A stretch of DNA of 64,000 nucleotides from Pseudomonadota bacterium (GCA_023388255.1 JAEWGO010000002.1:62001-126000); one strand, 5' to 3'; positions 43,265 to 52,528 are shown, numbered from the stretch's first letter. Made by a program: numbers and translations. Notes: generated from the letters alone by a model not told the origin.

Positions 43265-43762
43265 TCAACCGGACGAGAGGGCGCGCTCGCGCGGCAACCA
43301 GCGCAACCAGACAAGGAATACGACCAGCGCATCAAGCACGATCAGCGCCTGCCAGAGGTATAGATGGAACCAGTCGAACCAGAAGCGGTTCCACTGGCCG
43401 AGGTAGAACAGGCTGATGATGCGCACGAGGTTCACCGCCTGGATCGCGACGAAGCCGACGCCGATGCCGGCCAGCTTGTATTTCCACGGCGCCGGGAACG
43501 CCAGCATCGCCGACACCAGGATGATGACCGCCTCGACGCCGTTGCAGCCGCGCTCGATCGAGATCGCAAAGCCGTTGCTCGTGCTCTGCAATATCTTGCC
43601 GTGGGCGACTGCATGGGGGTCGAACAGATCGACGATGAAAACGCAGACCTGCGCAATCGCCGCGGTGAACGGCTCTATCACGTAGTGCTCGACCGGTTGC
43701 CACAATTCCGCGACGAACAACACGGTCAGGCAGAGCAGGAACAACAGCATGAAGCGGAGCAT
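43265..43762 (-). CDS. xrtH: Exosortase H
   Basis: 165 residues, about five membrane segments. The exosortase catalytic triad is in place: Cys73 in ERGCNGVEAV, Arg114 in NLVRIISLFYLG and His133 in WFDWFHLYLWQ. Size and the sequence ERGCNGVEAVIILVSAMLAFPAPWKYKLAGI match exosortase H, the transpeptidase-like enzyme expected to cut IPTLxxWG-type C-terminal sorting tails. No protein with such a tail is encoded in this window. Start ATG 43762; the longer ORF reaching aroK on the other strand is not real. A monocistronic, convergent-with-DUF6090-like arrangement gives no partner. Confidence 0.88.
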   Translation of the reverse strand: MLRFMLLFLLCLTVLFVAELWQPVEHYVIEPFTAAIAQVCVFIVDLFDPHAVAHGKILQSTSNGFAISIERGCNGVEAVIILVSAMLAFPAPWKYKLAGIGVGFVAIQAVNLVRIISLFYLGQWNRFWFDWFHLYLWQALIVLDALVVFLVWLRWLPRERALSSG

Positions 43763-43897
43763 GGCATGACCGGAAATGGGGGATCGGGCGCGGCCAGTCA
43801 GCACGGATGCAGGCCGCAACGCGCAGAGCATACCGGCTAACCTGCGGGGTTCGGCACCTGCGCATGCCCACGAACTGCCGTGAAGCCTCGCCCCTGC

Positions 43898-43903
43898 TAG
43901 CAT
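43898..43903 (+). promoter_or_regulatory. Probable -10 element of aroK (near-leaderless)
   Basis: TAGCAT six bases before the aroK ATG, within GCTAGCATTTCCCCATG. A transcript starting about seven bases after it would begin at or near the start codon. No ribosome-binding site is seen. Prediction only. Confidence 0.4.
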
Positions 43904-43909
43904 TTCCCC

Positions 43910-44461
43910 ATGAATCCCGCGCCCAATCTCTTTCTCATCGGCCCGATGGGAGCCGGCAAGACCACGGTCGGACGCCACGTCGCCGAGCTGTTCCGCATGC
44001 CGTTCGTCGATCTCGACCACGAGATCGAGGCGCACACGGGCGCCGCGGTCAGCCTGATCTTCGAACTGGAGGGCGAAGCCGGCTTCCGTCGCCGCGAGAG
44101 CGCCGCGCTGGCCGACGCGGCGGCGCGCAACGGCCTCGTGCTCGCGACCGGCGGCGGCGCGGTTCTGAATGCGGACAACCGGCGTACCTTGCACCAACGC
44201 GGTTTCGTGATTTGGCTCGATGCCGAGGTCGATGCCCAGCTCGCACGCCTGTCGCGCGACCGCCAGCGACCGCTGCTGTGCGCGCCGGACCGACGCGCGC
44301 GGCTCGAACAACTCGCGGCCGAACGCAATCCGCTGTATGCCGAAATCGCCGACCTGCGCCTCGATTCCGTCGGTGTCGGCAACAGCATGCATGTCGCGCA
44401 CGACCTGCTCGACCTGCTCGAAGCGCGCTGGCAGCGCGGCAACGTACAGGGGTTTGCATGA
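43910..44461 (+). CDS. aroK: Shikimate kinase
   Basis: 183 residues. Phosphorylates shikimate at the 3-hydroxyl with ATP in aromatic amino-acid synthesis. Walker A GPMGAGKTTVGRHVA (about 10-24), the shikimate-binding DLDHEIEAHTG and FRRRESAAL (Arg region), GGGAV (about 81-85) and the Walker B/lid LSRDRQRPLL are visible. Overlaps aroB by ATGA, so the pair is translationally coupled, the usual gammaproteobacterial order. Confidence 0.97.
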   Translation: MNPAPNLFLIGPMGAGKTTVGRHVAELFRMPFVDLDHEIEAHTGAAVSLIFELEGEAGFRRRESAALADAAARNGLVLATGGGAVLNADNRRTLHQRGFVIWLDAEVDAQLARLSRDRQRPLLCAPDRRARLEQLAAERNPLYAEIADLRLDSVGVGNSMHVAHDLLDLLEARWQRGNVQGFA

Positions 44462-45606
44462 GCATGCTGACGACAGTCGAGGTCGCACTCGGCGCACGCT
44501 CCTATCCGATCTGGATTGGCGCCGACCAGCTCGCCGACGGCACGCATTGGCGCACGGCCATCCGCGGCCGCCACGTGCTGGTCGTGACCAATTCGACGAT
44601 CGCGCCGCTGTATCTTTCGCACGTGCAGGTTTGCCTCGACGGATTCCGGCATGCGGAACTGGTATTGCCCGATGGCGAAGAGCACAAGACGCTCGACAGC
44701 AGCGCGCGCATCTTCGAAGCCTTGGCCAAGCTCGGCGCGACCCGCGACGCGACCATCCTCGCGCTCGGCGGCGGCGTCATCGGCGACCTCGCCGGTTTCG
44801 CCGCGGCGTGCTGGATGCGCGGCATCGACTTCGTGCAGATGCCGACCACGCTGCTTGCGATGGTCGATTCCTCGGTTGGCGGCAAGACCGGCGTGAACCT
44901 CGCCGCCGGCAAGAACCTCGTCGGCGCGTTCCACCAGCCGCGCGCGGTCGTTGCCGATACCGGCACGCTCGCCACCTTGCCGGATCGCGAATACCGCGCC
45001 GGCCTCGCCGAAGTCGTCAAGTACGGCGCGATCGGCGATAGCGCATTCTTCGACTGGCTCGAACGCAATACCGCCGCATTGAACGCCCGCGACCCGGCGG
45101 CGCTGGTCGAGGCGATCGCGACCAGTTGCCGGCACAAGGCCGGCGTGGTCGCGCGCGACGAACATGAACACGGCGAGCGCGCCTTGCTGAACTTCGGCCA
45201 CACCTTCGGCCATGCTCTCGAAACCGCGCGCGGCTACGGCACCTTGCTGCACGGCGAAGCCGTCGCAATCGGCATGGTGCTGGCGGCACGCCTCTCTGCC
45301 GATCTCTGCCTCGCGCCGCGCGGCGATGCCGATCGCCTCGCCGCGCTGCTGCATGCGCTCGACCTGCCGACCGCACCGCCGCCGAGCGATCCGGCACGCC
45401 TGCTCGACCTTATGCGCCTCGACAAGAAGAATCTCGCCGGCCGCCTGCGCCTGATCCTCTGGCGTGGCGTCGGCCAGGCCGAGATCGTGCCGGACGTCGC
45501 CGAGCGCGCGATCATCGATGTGCTTGCCTCGCCATGGGACACACCGAACGGACCGCCCTCCAGCCGCGGACCGAATGTCGGGGAGCGCCTCCGTCCTGAG
45601 GAATAG
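44458..45606 (+). CDS. aroB: 3-dehydroquinate synthase
   Basis: 382 residues. Second step of the shikimate pathway (DAHP to 3-dehydroquinate), NAD- and metal-dependent. Signatures are LPDGEEHKTLDS, ALGGGVIGDLAGFAAACWMRGIDFVQMPTTLLAMVDSSVGGKTGVNLAAGKNLVGAFHQP (NAD site and substrate lysine), EVVKYG and the metal-binding Glu/His residues in ALLNFGHTFGHALE and LHGEAVAIGMV. The start ATG overlaps the aroK stop; an in-frame ATG lies two codons later. Confidence 0.97.
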   Translation: MSMLTTVEVALGARSYPIWIGADQLADGTHWRTAIRGRHVLVVTNSTIAPLYLSHVQVCLDGFRHAELVLPDGEEHKTLDSSARIFEALAKLGATRDATILALGGGVIGDLAGFAAACWMRGIDFVQMPTTLLAMVDSSVGGKTGVNLAAGKNLVGAFHQPRAVVADTGTLATLPDREYRAGLAEVVKYGAIGDSAFFDWLERNTAALNARDPAALVEAIATSCRHKAGVVARDEHEHGERALLNFGHTFGHALETARGYGTLLHGEAVAIGMVLAARLSADLCLAPRGDADRLAALLHALDLPTAPPPSDPARLLDLMRLDKKNLAGRLRLILWRGVGQAEIVPDVAERAIIDVLASPWDTPNGPPSSRGPNVGERLRPEE

Positions 45607-45748
45607 CCGTTCGCGGTGATGCATCGAACCATTCCCGGCAGCGCCGACACCGGTCACTCTTCGAGGTCTCAGGGCGAGCGGCCGGAGGGATTTCAAGCTG
45701 CGCTACTGCGGATGCTGCATCGACTAACGCCCGGCATGGCCACACCGC

Positions 45749-45754
45749 TACAAT
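45749..45754 (+). promoter_or_regulatory. Probable -10 element of the WGR gene
   Basis: A TACAAT box 12 bases before the WGR start codon, giving a leader of only about six bases or none. Fits the near-leaderless pattern seen at aroK and at 51035. Prediction only. Confidence 0.45.
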
Positions 45755-45766
45755 CAGCGGTTCATC

Positions 45767-46027
45767 ATGCGCCTCTACCTGCAAACCAAGACTACCGGCA
45801 CCGACGCGCCGCGCTACTACCAGCTCATGCTGCAGCAGGATCTGCTCGGCAGCTGGATGCTGCTGCGCGAATGGGGCCAGCAGGGTGGCCGCGCCAGCAC
45901 CAAGCGCGAGATCTACCTCGAACGCGATGCCGCATTGAATGCGTTCGAGCATGCGCGCGATGCCCAGCTCAAGCGCGGCTTCCACGTGATGTTCAGCCAG
46001 GGTTTCGAGGGACCGCACGCGGGCTGA
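45767..46027 (+). CDS. Stand-alone WGR domain protein
   Basis: 86 residues consisting almost wholly of one WGR domain: MRLYLQTKTTGTDAPRYYQLMLQQDLLGSWMLLREWGQQGGRASTKREIYLERDAALNAFEHARDAQLKRGFH. In other proteins the WGR motif (here WGQQGGR) occurs with poly(ADP-ribose) polymerases, metalloregulators or molybdate metabolism genes and is thought to bind nucleic acid; alone its role is unknown. No helicase or polymerase partner is nearby. Located between aroB and hemE with its own putative promoter. Confidence 0.85.
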   Translation: MRLYLQTKTTGTDAPRYYQLMLQQDLLGSWMLLREWGQQGGRASTKREIYLERDAALNAFEHARDAQLKRGFHVMFSQGFEGPHAG

Positions 46028-46181
46028 AAAGCACCGTCCAGGCCCGGGCGGATTGCCGCGCCCCCTGTCCAGCGCGCACCGCAGCGACGACAATGCGGGG
46101 TTTGTTCCCGCGATCATCCATGACCGCGAAGATCAAGAACGCGCGCTCCCGGGCGCACTTATCCATTCGAGAGCCTTCCGC

Positions 46182-47237
46182 ATGACCACGCCCGATCATC
46201 GTTTCCTGCGCGCATTGCGCCGCGAACCCGTCGACATGACGCCGGTCTGGATCATGCGCCAGGCCGGCCGCTACCTGCCCGAATACCGCGCCACGCGCGA
46301 ACGCGCCGGCAGCTTCCTCGCGCTGGCGCAGACGCCGGAACTGGCCTGCGAAGTCACTTTGCAGCCGCTGGCGCGTTTTCCGCTCGATGCCTCGATCCTG
46401 TTCTCCGACATCCTGACGATCCCGGACGCGATGGGCCTCGGCCTGCATTTCGTCGATGGCGAAGGCCCGAAATTCCATCATCCGCTGCGCAGCGCCGCCG
46501 CGATCACCAGACTCGGCGTGCCCGACCCGGAAACCTCGCTGCGCTACGTGATGGACGCGGTGCGCCTGATCCGCCGCGAGTTGAACGAGCGCGTTCCGCT
46601 GATCGGTTTCTCCGGCAGCCCGTGGACGCTGGCCTGCTACATGATCGAGGGCGAAGGCTCGTCGAGCTTCGCGCGCGCGAAGGCGCTTGCGCTCGAAGAC
46701 CCGACCACGATGCATCGCCTGCTCGACACATTGGCGCAATCGGTTGCGTCGTATCTCACCGCGCAGGCCGCGGCCGGTGCGCAGGCGCTGATGGTGTTCG
46801 ACACCTGGGGCGGCCTGCTCGCGCCGGCGATGTTCCGCGAGTTCTCGCTGCGCTGGCTGGGCGAGATCGTCGCGCGCCTGAAGGCGGACCCGCGCACGCG
46901 CGAGGTGCCGCTGATCCTGTTCTCGAAAGGCGCGAACGGCCATCTTGAAGCACTCGCCGACACCGGCTGCAACGCGCTCGGCGTCGACTGGACGATCGAC
47001 CTCGGCGAGGCCCGCGCGCGCGTCGGCGCGCGCGTCGCGCTGCAAGGCAATCTCGATCCGTCCGTGCTTGCCGCCTCGCCGGAGACGATCCGCACCGAGG
47101 CGCGCAAGGTGCTCGACGCATTCGGCGCGCATCCGGGCCACGTGTTCAATCTCGGCCACGGCATCACGCCGGACATCAAACCCGAGCACGTTGCGGTGCT
47201 GGTCGATGCGGTGCACGAACACAGCCGCAGAGCCTGA
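46182..47237 (+). CDS. hemE: Uroporphyrinogen decarboxylase
   Basis: 351 residues. Removes four acetate carboxyls from uroporphyrinogen III in haem synthesis. The signatures PVWIMRQAGRYLPEYRATR (substrate-binding Arg), GFSGSPWTLACYMIEGEGSS, and the C-terminal HVFNLGHGITPDIKPEHVAVLVDAVH are intact, as is the catalytic Asp in DASILFSDILTIPDAMGLG. Start at ATG 46182; the ORF opens 43 codons earlier. Followed by a REP-like repeat. Confidence 0.97.
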   Translation: MTTPDHRFLRALRREPVDMTPVWIMRQAGRYLPEYRATRERAGSFLALAQTPELACEVTLQPLARFPLDASILFSDILTIPDAMGLGLHFVDGEGPKFHHPLRSAAAITRLGVPDPETSLRYVMDAVRLIRRELNERVPLIGFSGSPWTLACYMIEGEGSSSFARAKALALEDPTTMHRLLDTLAQSVASYLTAQAAAGAQALMVFDTWGGLLAPAMFREFSLRWLGEIVARLKADPRTREVPLILFSKGANGHLEALADTGCNALGVDWTIDLGEARARVGARVALQGNLDPSVLAASPETIRTEARKVLDAFGAHPGHVFNLGHGITPDIKPEHVAVLVDAVHEHSRRA

Positions 47238-47246
47238 GCCATCTGC

Positions 47247-47331
47247 TCTTGTGGACGCCGTCGAGCGTCAATCGCGCAGGCCGCACGCGATTCGTCGCCG
47301 ACGAGCATCGGGACTGAAGTCCCCACAAAGA
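47247..47331. repeat. REP-like hairpin element
   Basis: CTTGTGGACGCCGTC... at the left and ...GCATCGGGACTGAAGTCCCC ACAAAG at the right form an inverted-repeat unit of about 85 bases between hemE and the hybrid kinase gene. The right arm carries a 14-base dyad GGGACT-GA-AGTCCC and the flanking TTTGTGGGG seen on the minus strand in xanthomonad REP units. A second copy of the arm is at 52518. Confidence 0.65.
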
Positions 47332-47370
47332 ACCTGAAAGCCCTCTCACCCTGCTGCTCGTTTCGCGACG

Positions 47371-50300
47371 TCAGCGTGGCGGTTCGCGCGCCTCCATCGC
47401 CGCCGCGATTGCGTTCGCAAGCAGGGCGCCGGTCACCGGCTTGCGCAGCAGCACGTCCATGCCGGCCGCTCGGATCTGCGCCTCCTCGTCGCCGACCGAG
47501 CGTGCGGTGACCGCAATCAGCGGCAGGTCCGCGTGGCCACCGTTGCGCAACATGCGCGCGAGGCTGAGACCGTCGATGCCGGGCAGATCGAGATCGAGCA
47601 GCGCGAGGTCGCAGTGGCGTGTCTTCAGCTCGGCCAGCGCAGCGAGTCCGTTCGGCACATGCGTCGCGCGATGACCGAGCGTCGTGAGCAGCCCGAACAT
47701 GACTTCGGCGATGGTCGCGTCGTCCTCGACCAGCAGCACATCGAGCTGTACCTGCATATCCGGCCGGTGCATGGGCGCGGACGCGGCGACCTCGTGCGGC
47801 GTCCGCTTCGCCTCGTAGACCGGCAACGCCACGTCGAACACGCTGCCTTCGCCGAGTTTGCTCGCTGCCTCGATCGTGCCGCCCATCAACAAGGTCAGTT
47901 CGCGGCAGATCGCGAGGCCGAGGCCACTGCCGCCATGCCGTTGCGTCACGCCATCGGCCTGTTCGAACCGGTTGAACAGGCGCGCACGCAGCTCGTCGCC
48001 CATGCCCGGCCCGGTGTCGGCGACGCGGAAGCGCAGGTGGTCCGGCGCAGCGCGAGAGAGCGTGAGTATGACGCTGCCGTGCTCGGTGAACTTGAGCGCG
48101 TTGCCGACCAGGTTCAACAGGATCTGCTTGATGCGCAGCGCGTCGCCCCAGATCGAGGTTGGCACGTCGTCCGCTACCTGCAACGCGAGTGCGAGTTCCT
48201 TGCGCTGCGCCAGCGGTTGCTGCAATTCGATGACTTCGCGCGCGACTGCGGCGGGATCGAGTGGCTGGTCGTCGAGCGCGAACTTGCCGGCGTCGATGCG
48301 CGCGATGTCGAGGCTGTCGTTGACCAGACGCAGCAGCAGCTGGCCGGACTGCTGGATCGCGTTCGCGTAACCGCGCTGCCTCGCATCGAGCGGAGTGCCG
48401 AGCAACAACTCGCTCATGCCGAGTACGCCGGTCATCGGCGTGCGGATCTCGTGGCCCATCGTCGCCAGGAACGACGACTTCGCTTCGACCAGGTGTTCGC
48501 GTGCGCGCCGGCGCTCTTCCACCAGCGCCAACGCGTGCCGATGCCGGATGCGGCCGCGGTACGCACGCAGCGCCACGAACGCAAACAGCAGCAGAGCGAT
48601 GGCATAGATCGAATATGCGAACGGCGTAGCCCACGGCGCGGGCGCGACATCCACCTGCAAGGGGCGCGCGAGATCGCTCCAGGTGCTGGCTGCGTTCGCC
48701 GCGCGCACACGCAACTGATAGTGGCCTGGAGGCAGCTGCGAATAGATGCGTTCGCCGCGTTCGGCATCGACCCAGCCGTGATCGAAGCCATCGAGCTTGA
48801 AGCGATAGCGGTTGCCGGAGGGATTGACGAAGGACAAGGCGCGCGCCTCTACGCGGAAATCGAGGTCGCCGTGCCGCAGCTCGACTGGCGCGCTCCAATC
48901 GAGCGCAACCGTCCCCTTGCCACGACGCACGCTGAGTGCGGTCAGACGCAGCGGCGGCGGCGGCAAGTCGAGTTGCAGCGCGGTCGGGTCGAACGCGATC
49001 GCGCCGGCGAGCGTGCCGGCATAGACGGTGCCGTCGGCGGCCGTGGCCAGCGCGCCGGGCAGGAACTCGGGGCTCGGCAGGCCATCGCGCGCGCCGAAAC
49101 GGCGCAGCTCGCGCGTCGCTCCGTCGAGGCGCCACAGTCCACGTGGCGAGGTCACCCACACCGTATCGTCGGCCGATACCGTCAACGCCGCCGCGCGGAA
49201 CGCTGGCCAGCCCTTGGCGGCATCGAACCGCTGTTCGACCAGCATCACGCCACCGTCGACGCGGTACTGCTCCAGCGCACCGAGGCGCGCCAGCCAGAGT
49301 GAGCCATCGCGCGCGAACGCGAGCGCGTGGATCGGATCATGCGGACCGCCGGCGACCGGCTCGAAACGATCCCGCTCGGCGTCGTAACGCTCGACGCCGT
49401 TCGCTGTCGCCAGCCATGGCGCACCGTCCGCATCCAGCACCAGCGCGGAGATATCGGCATCACCGAGCGTCTTGTCGGCCGTCGTGTAGCGGCGCACCAC
49501 GCTCGGCGGCTCGCCGGCGACGCGCGCGACACCGCCACCGTGCACACCGACCCAGACACTGCCATCGTGTGCGCGGACGAGATGATCGACATAGCCCTGC
49601 GCCAATGCATCAGCGCGCGCGACGTCGACCGGCAGCTCGACCACCGCCGGCGACGCCAACGAGTAACGTTTCAATCCGGTCTGCGAACCGACCCAGAGAC
49701 GATCCGCTCCGTCGGGCAGCAACGCGGTCAGACGTGGGCCGGCCACGCCCAACCGCGCCTGCCAGCGTTCGATGCGCCCGCTCGCACCGTCGAGCCGGTC
49801 CAGTCCGTTGCGACCGCTCGCGATCCAGACCGCGCGCGCATCGTCGATGCCGATCGCCGCGACCTGAGTGCCGGTCAGACTGGCCGCATCGCCGGGCAGA
49901 TGTCGGAACGTGGCGAAGTTGCGCCAGTGCGGCGACAGGCGCGCGACGCCGCCGTCAAACAGCGAAAACCAGATGCCGCCTTCGACGTCCGCGCGGATGT
50001 CCATCGTGCGCGAACCCGGATACGAGCCCGGTGCGACTTCGTCGCCGCCATACCGCTGCAAACCGAGTGCATCGAGCCGCGCAAGTCCGGTCAAGGTGCC
50101 GATCCACAGGCCATCCGCATCGGTGCGCGCAAGCGCCGAGACTTTCAGCGGCGGTGTCGCCGCCGCGATCTCGTCGCGATAGTGCAGGTCGGCATCGACA
50201 CGGAACACGCCTTTCAGCGTCCCGACCAGCATGCCGCCATCCGTTTCCGGCAGGAACGACATGACCACGGCGCGGCCCGGGCGCTGCGCCAGCGGCGGCA

Positions 50301-50940
50301 GCTCGACGTGCACGATGCGGCCGTCGGCCTCACGCACGTCGAGTCCGTCGTCGGTGCCGATCCACAGGCGACCGCGCGCATCCGCGCGCAACGCATACAC
50401 CGTGCTCGAACGCAGGCTGGCCGGGTTCTCGGCATCGTGGTCGACATGAAGGAAGCTGCCGTCCGGCTCCAACCTGTTGAGACCACCGAGATAGGTGCCG
50501 ACCCAGATCGCGCCACTCGCGTCCTCGGCGATCGCGAACAGGTCGTCGCTGCCGAGCGTGCCGAGCTTGCTCGGCTCGTGCTTCCAGTACTGGAAGCCCT
50601 TGCCATCGGCATTCAGGCGATTGAGACCGGAGGCCTCGCCGCCACACCACAAATTGCCGGCACGATCGACCAGCAGCACCGAGACGTCGTTCGACGACAG
50701 CGAGGCCGGATCGGCCGGATCGTGGCGGAACACGCGAAAGCCGACGCCGTCGTAGCGCGCGAGGCCATCCTGCGTGCCGATCCAGACGAATCCGTCGTGG
50801 TCTTGCACGGTCTTGTAGACGACGTTCGACGGCAGCCCATCGGATACCGTCATCGCGCTGAACTGCGGCGGCGCCGGAGGCGGCGCGGCCGCTGCGGCCA
50901 CGGCGAACGCAAGCAACAACGGTGCGAACAATGCGCGCAT
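47371..50940 (-). CDS. Propeller-type hybrid sensor histidine kinase
   Basis: 1189 residues. A signal peptide is followed by about 14 two-component regulator propeller repeats (Reg_prop, e.g. DHDGFVWIGTQDGLARYDG, DRAGNLWCGGEASGLNRL) making a periplasmic sensor of two seven-bladed propellers. A Y_Y_Y domain comes next (LRYDRFKLDGFDHGW-like, RYRFKLDGFDHGWVDAERGERIYSQLPPGHYQLRVRAAN), then one membrane segment (near 760-780). A HisKA domain with phospho-His830 (MGHEIRTPMTG), HATPase_c (N box LVGNALKFT; DTGPGMG) and a receiver domain follow (LLVEDDATIAEV ... LALLDLDLPGIDGL). There is no HTH output domain, so phosphate must pass to another protein. Start ATG 50940 has GGAGG upstream. No partner regulator is adjacent. 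Confidence 0.93.
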   Translation of the reverse strand: MRALFAPLLLAFAVAAAAAPPPAPPQFSAMTVSDGLPSNVVYKTVQDHDGFVWIGTQDGLARYDGVGFRVFRHDPADPASLSSNDVSVLLVDRAGNLWCGGEASGLNRLNADGKGFQYWKHEPSKLGTLGSDDLFAIAEDASGAIWVGTYLGGLNRLEPDGSFLHVDHDAENPASLRSSTVYALRADARGRLWIGTDDGLDVREADGRIVHVELPPLAQRPGRAVVMSFLPETDGGMLVGTLKGVFRVDADLHYRDEIAAATPPLKVSALARTDADGLWIGTLTGLARLDALGLQRYGGDEVAPGSYPGSRTMDIRADVEGGIWFSLFDGGVARLSPHWRNFATFRHLPGDAASLTGTQVAAIGIDDARAVWIASGRNGLDRLDGASGRIERWQARLGVAGPRLTALLPDGADRLWVGSQTGLKRYSLASPAVVELPVDVARADALAQGYVDHLVRAHDGSVWVGVHGGGVARVAGEPPSVVRRYTTADKTLGDADISALVLDADGAPWLATANGVERYDAERDRFEPVAGGPHDPIHALAFARDGSLWLARLGALEQYRVDGGVMLVEQRFDAAKGWPAFRAAALTVSADDTVWVTSPRGLWRLDGATRELRRFGARDGLPSPEFLPGALATAADGTVYAGTLAGAIAFDPTALQLDLPPPPLRLTALSVRRGKGTVALDWSAPVELRHGDLDFRVEARALSFVNPSGNRYRFKLDGFDHGWVDAERGERIYSQLPPGHYQLRVRAANAASTWSDLARPLQVDVAPAPWATPFAYSIYAIALLLFAFVALRAYRGRIRHRHALALVEERRRAREHLVEAKSSFLATMGHEIRTPMTGVLGMSELLLGTPLDARQRGYANAIQQSGQLLLRLVNDSLDIARIDAGKFALDDQPLDPAAVAREVIELQQPLAQRKELALALQVADDVPTSIWGDALRIKQILLNLVGNALKFTEHGSVILTLSRAAPDHLRFRVADTGPGMGDELRARLFNRFEQADGVTQRHGGSGLGLAICRELTLLMGGTIEAASKLGEGSVFDVALPVYEAKRTPHEVAASAPMHRPDMQVQLDVLLVEDDATIAEVMFGLLTTLGHRATHVPNGLAALAELKTRHCDLALLDLDLPGIDGLSLARMLRNGGHADLPLIAVTARSVGDEEAQIRAAGMDVLLRKPVTGALLANAIAAAMEAREPPR

Positions 50941-51022
50941 GATTCCTCCCCTGCCGCGATACTAGCGCGCCGAAGACGCCATGAAGATGATCGGGCACGA
51001 ATGGCACCGTCCGGGTGCGCGC

Positions 51023-51028
51023 TAGAAT
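51023..51028 (+). promoter_or_regulatory. Probable -10 element of the first DUF697-type GTPase gene
   Basis: TAGAAT six bases before the start codon of the gene at 51035, again implying a leaderless or nearly leaderless mRNA. The space to the divergent hybrid kinase is 94 bases. Confidence 0.45.
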
Positions 51029-51034
51029 CCGCCG

Positions 51035-52528
51035 ATGCCATCGCCGCGCCTGCCGCTCCGCCTGATCTTCCTCGCCGCGCTCGCGATCGGTGCGGCGCTG
51101 CTGCTCGGCCTCGTCGTCGCCACCTTGAACAGTCTGCTGGAGTTCTACCAGCGCCTCGCCGCGATGCCGATCTGGCTGCGCGCGCCGCTGATCGTCGCTG
51201 GCGCATGCATGCTCGGGGCGCTGGCGTGGCTGCTGTGGCGCCTTGCGCGACCGGCGCGCACGTCCTCGCTGCAGGCGCCAGCGCCGGTTTCACGCAGCGA
51301 AGTCGACGCACGCATCGACGCGCTGCGCGAACGCCGCGCCGAAACCGCCGCGCTCGAAGCCGAACTGGCCGAACTCGATCGGCGTCGCCTCGGCGGCGAA
51401 CTGCACGTCGCGCTGTTCGGCGAAATCTCGACCGGGAAATCCAGCCTGATCCGCGCATTGGCGCCCGAAGCCATGCCCGACATCGACGTGCGCGGCGGCA
51501 CCACGCGCACCGTCGCGCAGCATCGCGGCCACCTGCCCGGCGGGCGCGAGCTCGTCCTCGCCGATGTGCCCGGCAGCGGTGAAGTCGATGGCGCCGTGCA
51601 CGAACAGATCGCACGCGACGAGGCACTGCGCGCACATGCCGTGGTCTATCTGACCGCAGCGGACCTGACCCGCGCGCAGGATGCCGAACTCGCATGGCTG
51701 GCCGGTTTCGGCAAGCCGATCGTGCTCGCACTGAACAAGTCCGACCTCTACGACGCCGACGAGCGCGCCGCGCTGCTGCAACGCTTCGCGCAGCGTTACG
51801 CGCCGCGCGTGCGCGCGATCGTCGCGATCAGCGCCGGCGGCCGCGAACGCTTCGAACGCACACTCGCCGATGGTCGGCGCGAGGCCGTCGAGCGCGACCG
51901 CTTGCCCGATGTCGGCGAGCTGACCCGCGCACTCGATGCCGTCACCGCGGTCGGCGCCGATGCGCTCGAACCGTCACGCGAAGCCGCGGTGCTGGCCGAA
52001 GTCGGCCGCCGCGGCGACGAACTCGCTCGCGTGACCGCCGCGCGCGAATCCACCGAAACGGTCGCCAAATACACGCGTCGCGCGGTCGTCGGTGCGATGG
52101 CGGCGGTTGCCCCTGGCAGCGACATCCTGATCCAGGGTGCGCTCGGCACCGCACTGGTGCGCGAACTCGCGCGCATCCACGGCGTACCGGTGCGCGAGCT
52201 CGATGTCGAAGCACTGCTCTCGCGCGTCGGCCTGACCGTGCGCAACACGACCGCGATCGTGCTCGCGATCGCCGGCAATGCGCTGAAAGCGTTCCCGGGA
52301 CTCGGCACGCTCGGTGGCGGTGTGCTGCACGCGATCGCCTATGGCCTTGTGTTCGACAGCCTTGGCCGCGCACTCGCCGAAACGCTGGCCGAGCGCTCGG
52401 TGCTGGACGCCGCCGACATCGAGACGCGCGTGCGTGCCTTGCTCGCCGAGCCCGCGCGCGAGCGCATCGAGCGCATCGCGCGGCTGGCACTGGAAAGCGC
52501 GAGCGAGCGGGTGGAACATCGGGACTGA
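51035..52528 (+). CDS. Membrane-associated GTPase, DUF697-like C-terminal domain (copy 1)
   Basis: 497 residues. Two N-terminal membrane segments (LIFLAALAIGAALLLGLVVATL; LIVAGACMLGALAWLLWRL), a coiled segment (SRSEVDARIDALRERRAETAALEAELAELD), then a G domain with P-loop GEISTGKSS, G3 DVPG and G4 NKSD. The C-terminal part (about 350-480) is hydrophobic and glycine-rich, like the DUF697 region of YcjX/Era-like membrane GTPases (AVVGAMAAVAPGSDILIQGALGTALV...). Function unknown. Its stop codon lies within a REP-like repeat (…EHRD then stop), so the last residues are encoded by the repeat. A paralogue follows at 54431, with three unrelated genes between. Confidence 0.82.
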   Translation: MPSPRLPLRLIFLAALAIGAALLLGLVVATLNSLLEFYQRLAAMPIWLRAPLIVAGACMLGALAWLLWRLARPARTSSLQAPAPVSRSEVDARIDALRERRAETAALEAELAELDRRRLGGELHVALFGEISTGKSSLIRALAPEAMPDIDVRGGTTRTVAQHRGHLPGGRELVLADVPGSGEVDGAVHEQIARDEALRAHAVVYLTAADLTRAQDAELAWLAGFGKPIVLALNKSDLYDADERAALLQRFAQRYAPRVRAIVAISAGGRERFERTLADGRREAVERDRLPDVGELTRALDAVTAVGADALEPSREAAVLAEVGRRGDELARVTAARESTETVAKYTRRAVVGAMAAVAPGSDILIQGALGTALVRELARIHGVPVRELDVEALLSRVGLTVRNTTAIVLAIAGNALKAFPGLGTLGGGVLHAIAYGLVFDSLGRALAETLAERSVLDAADIETRVRALLAEPARERIERIARLALESASERVEHRD

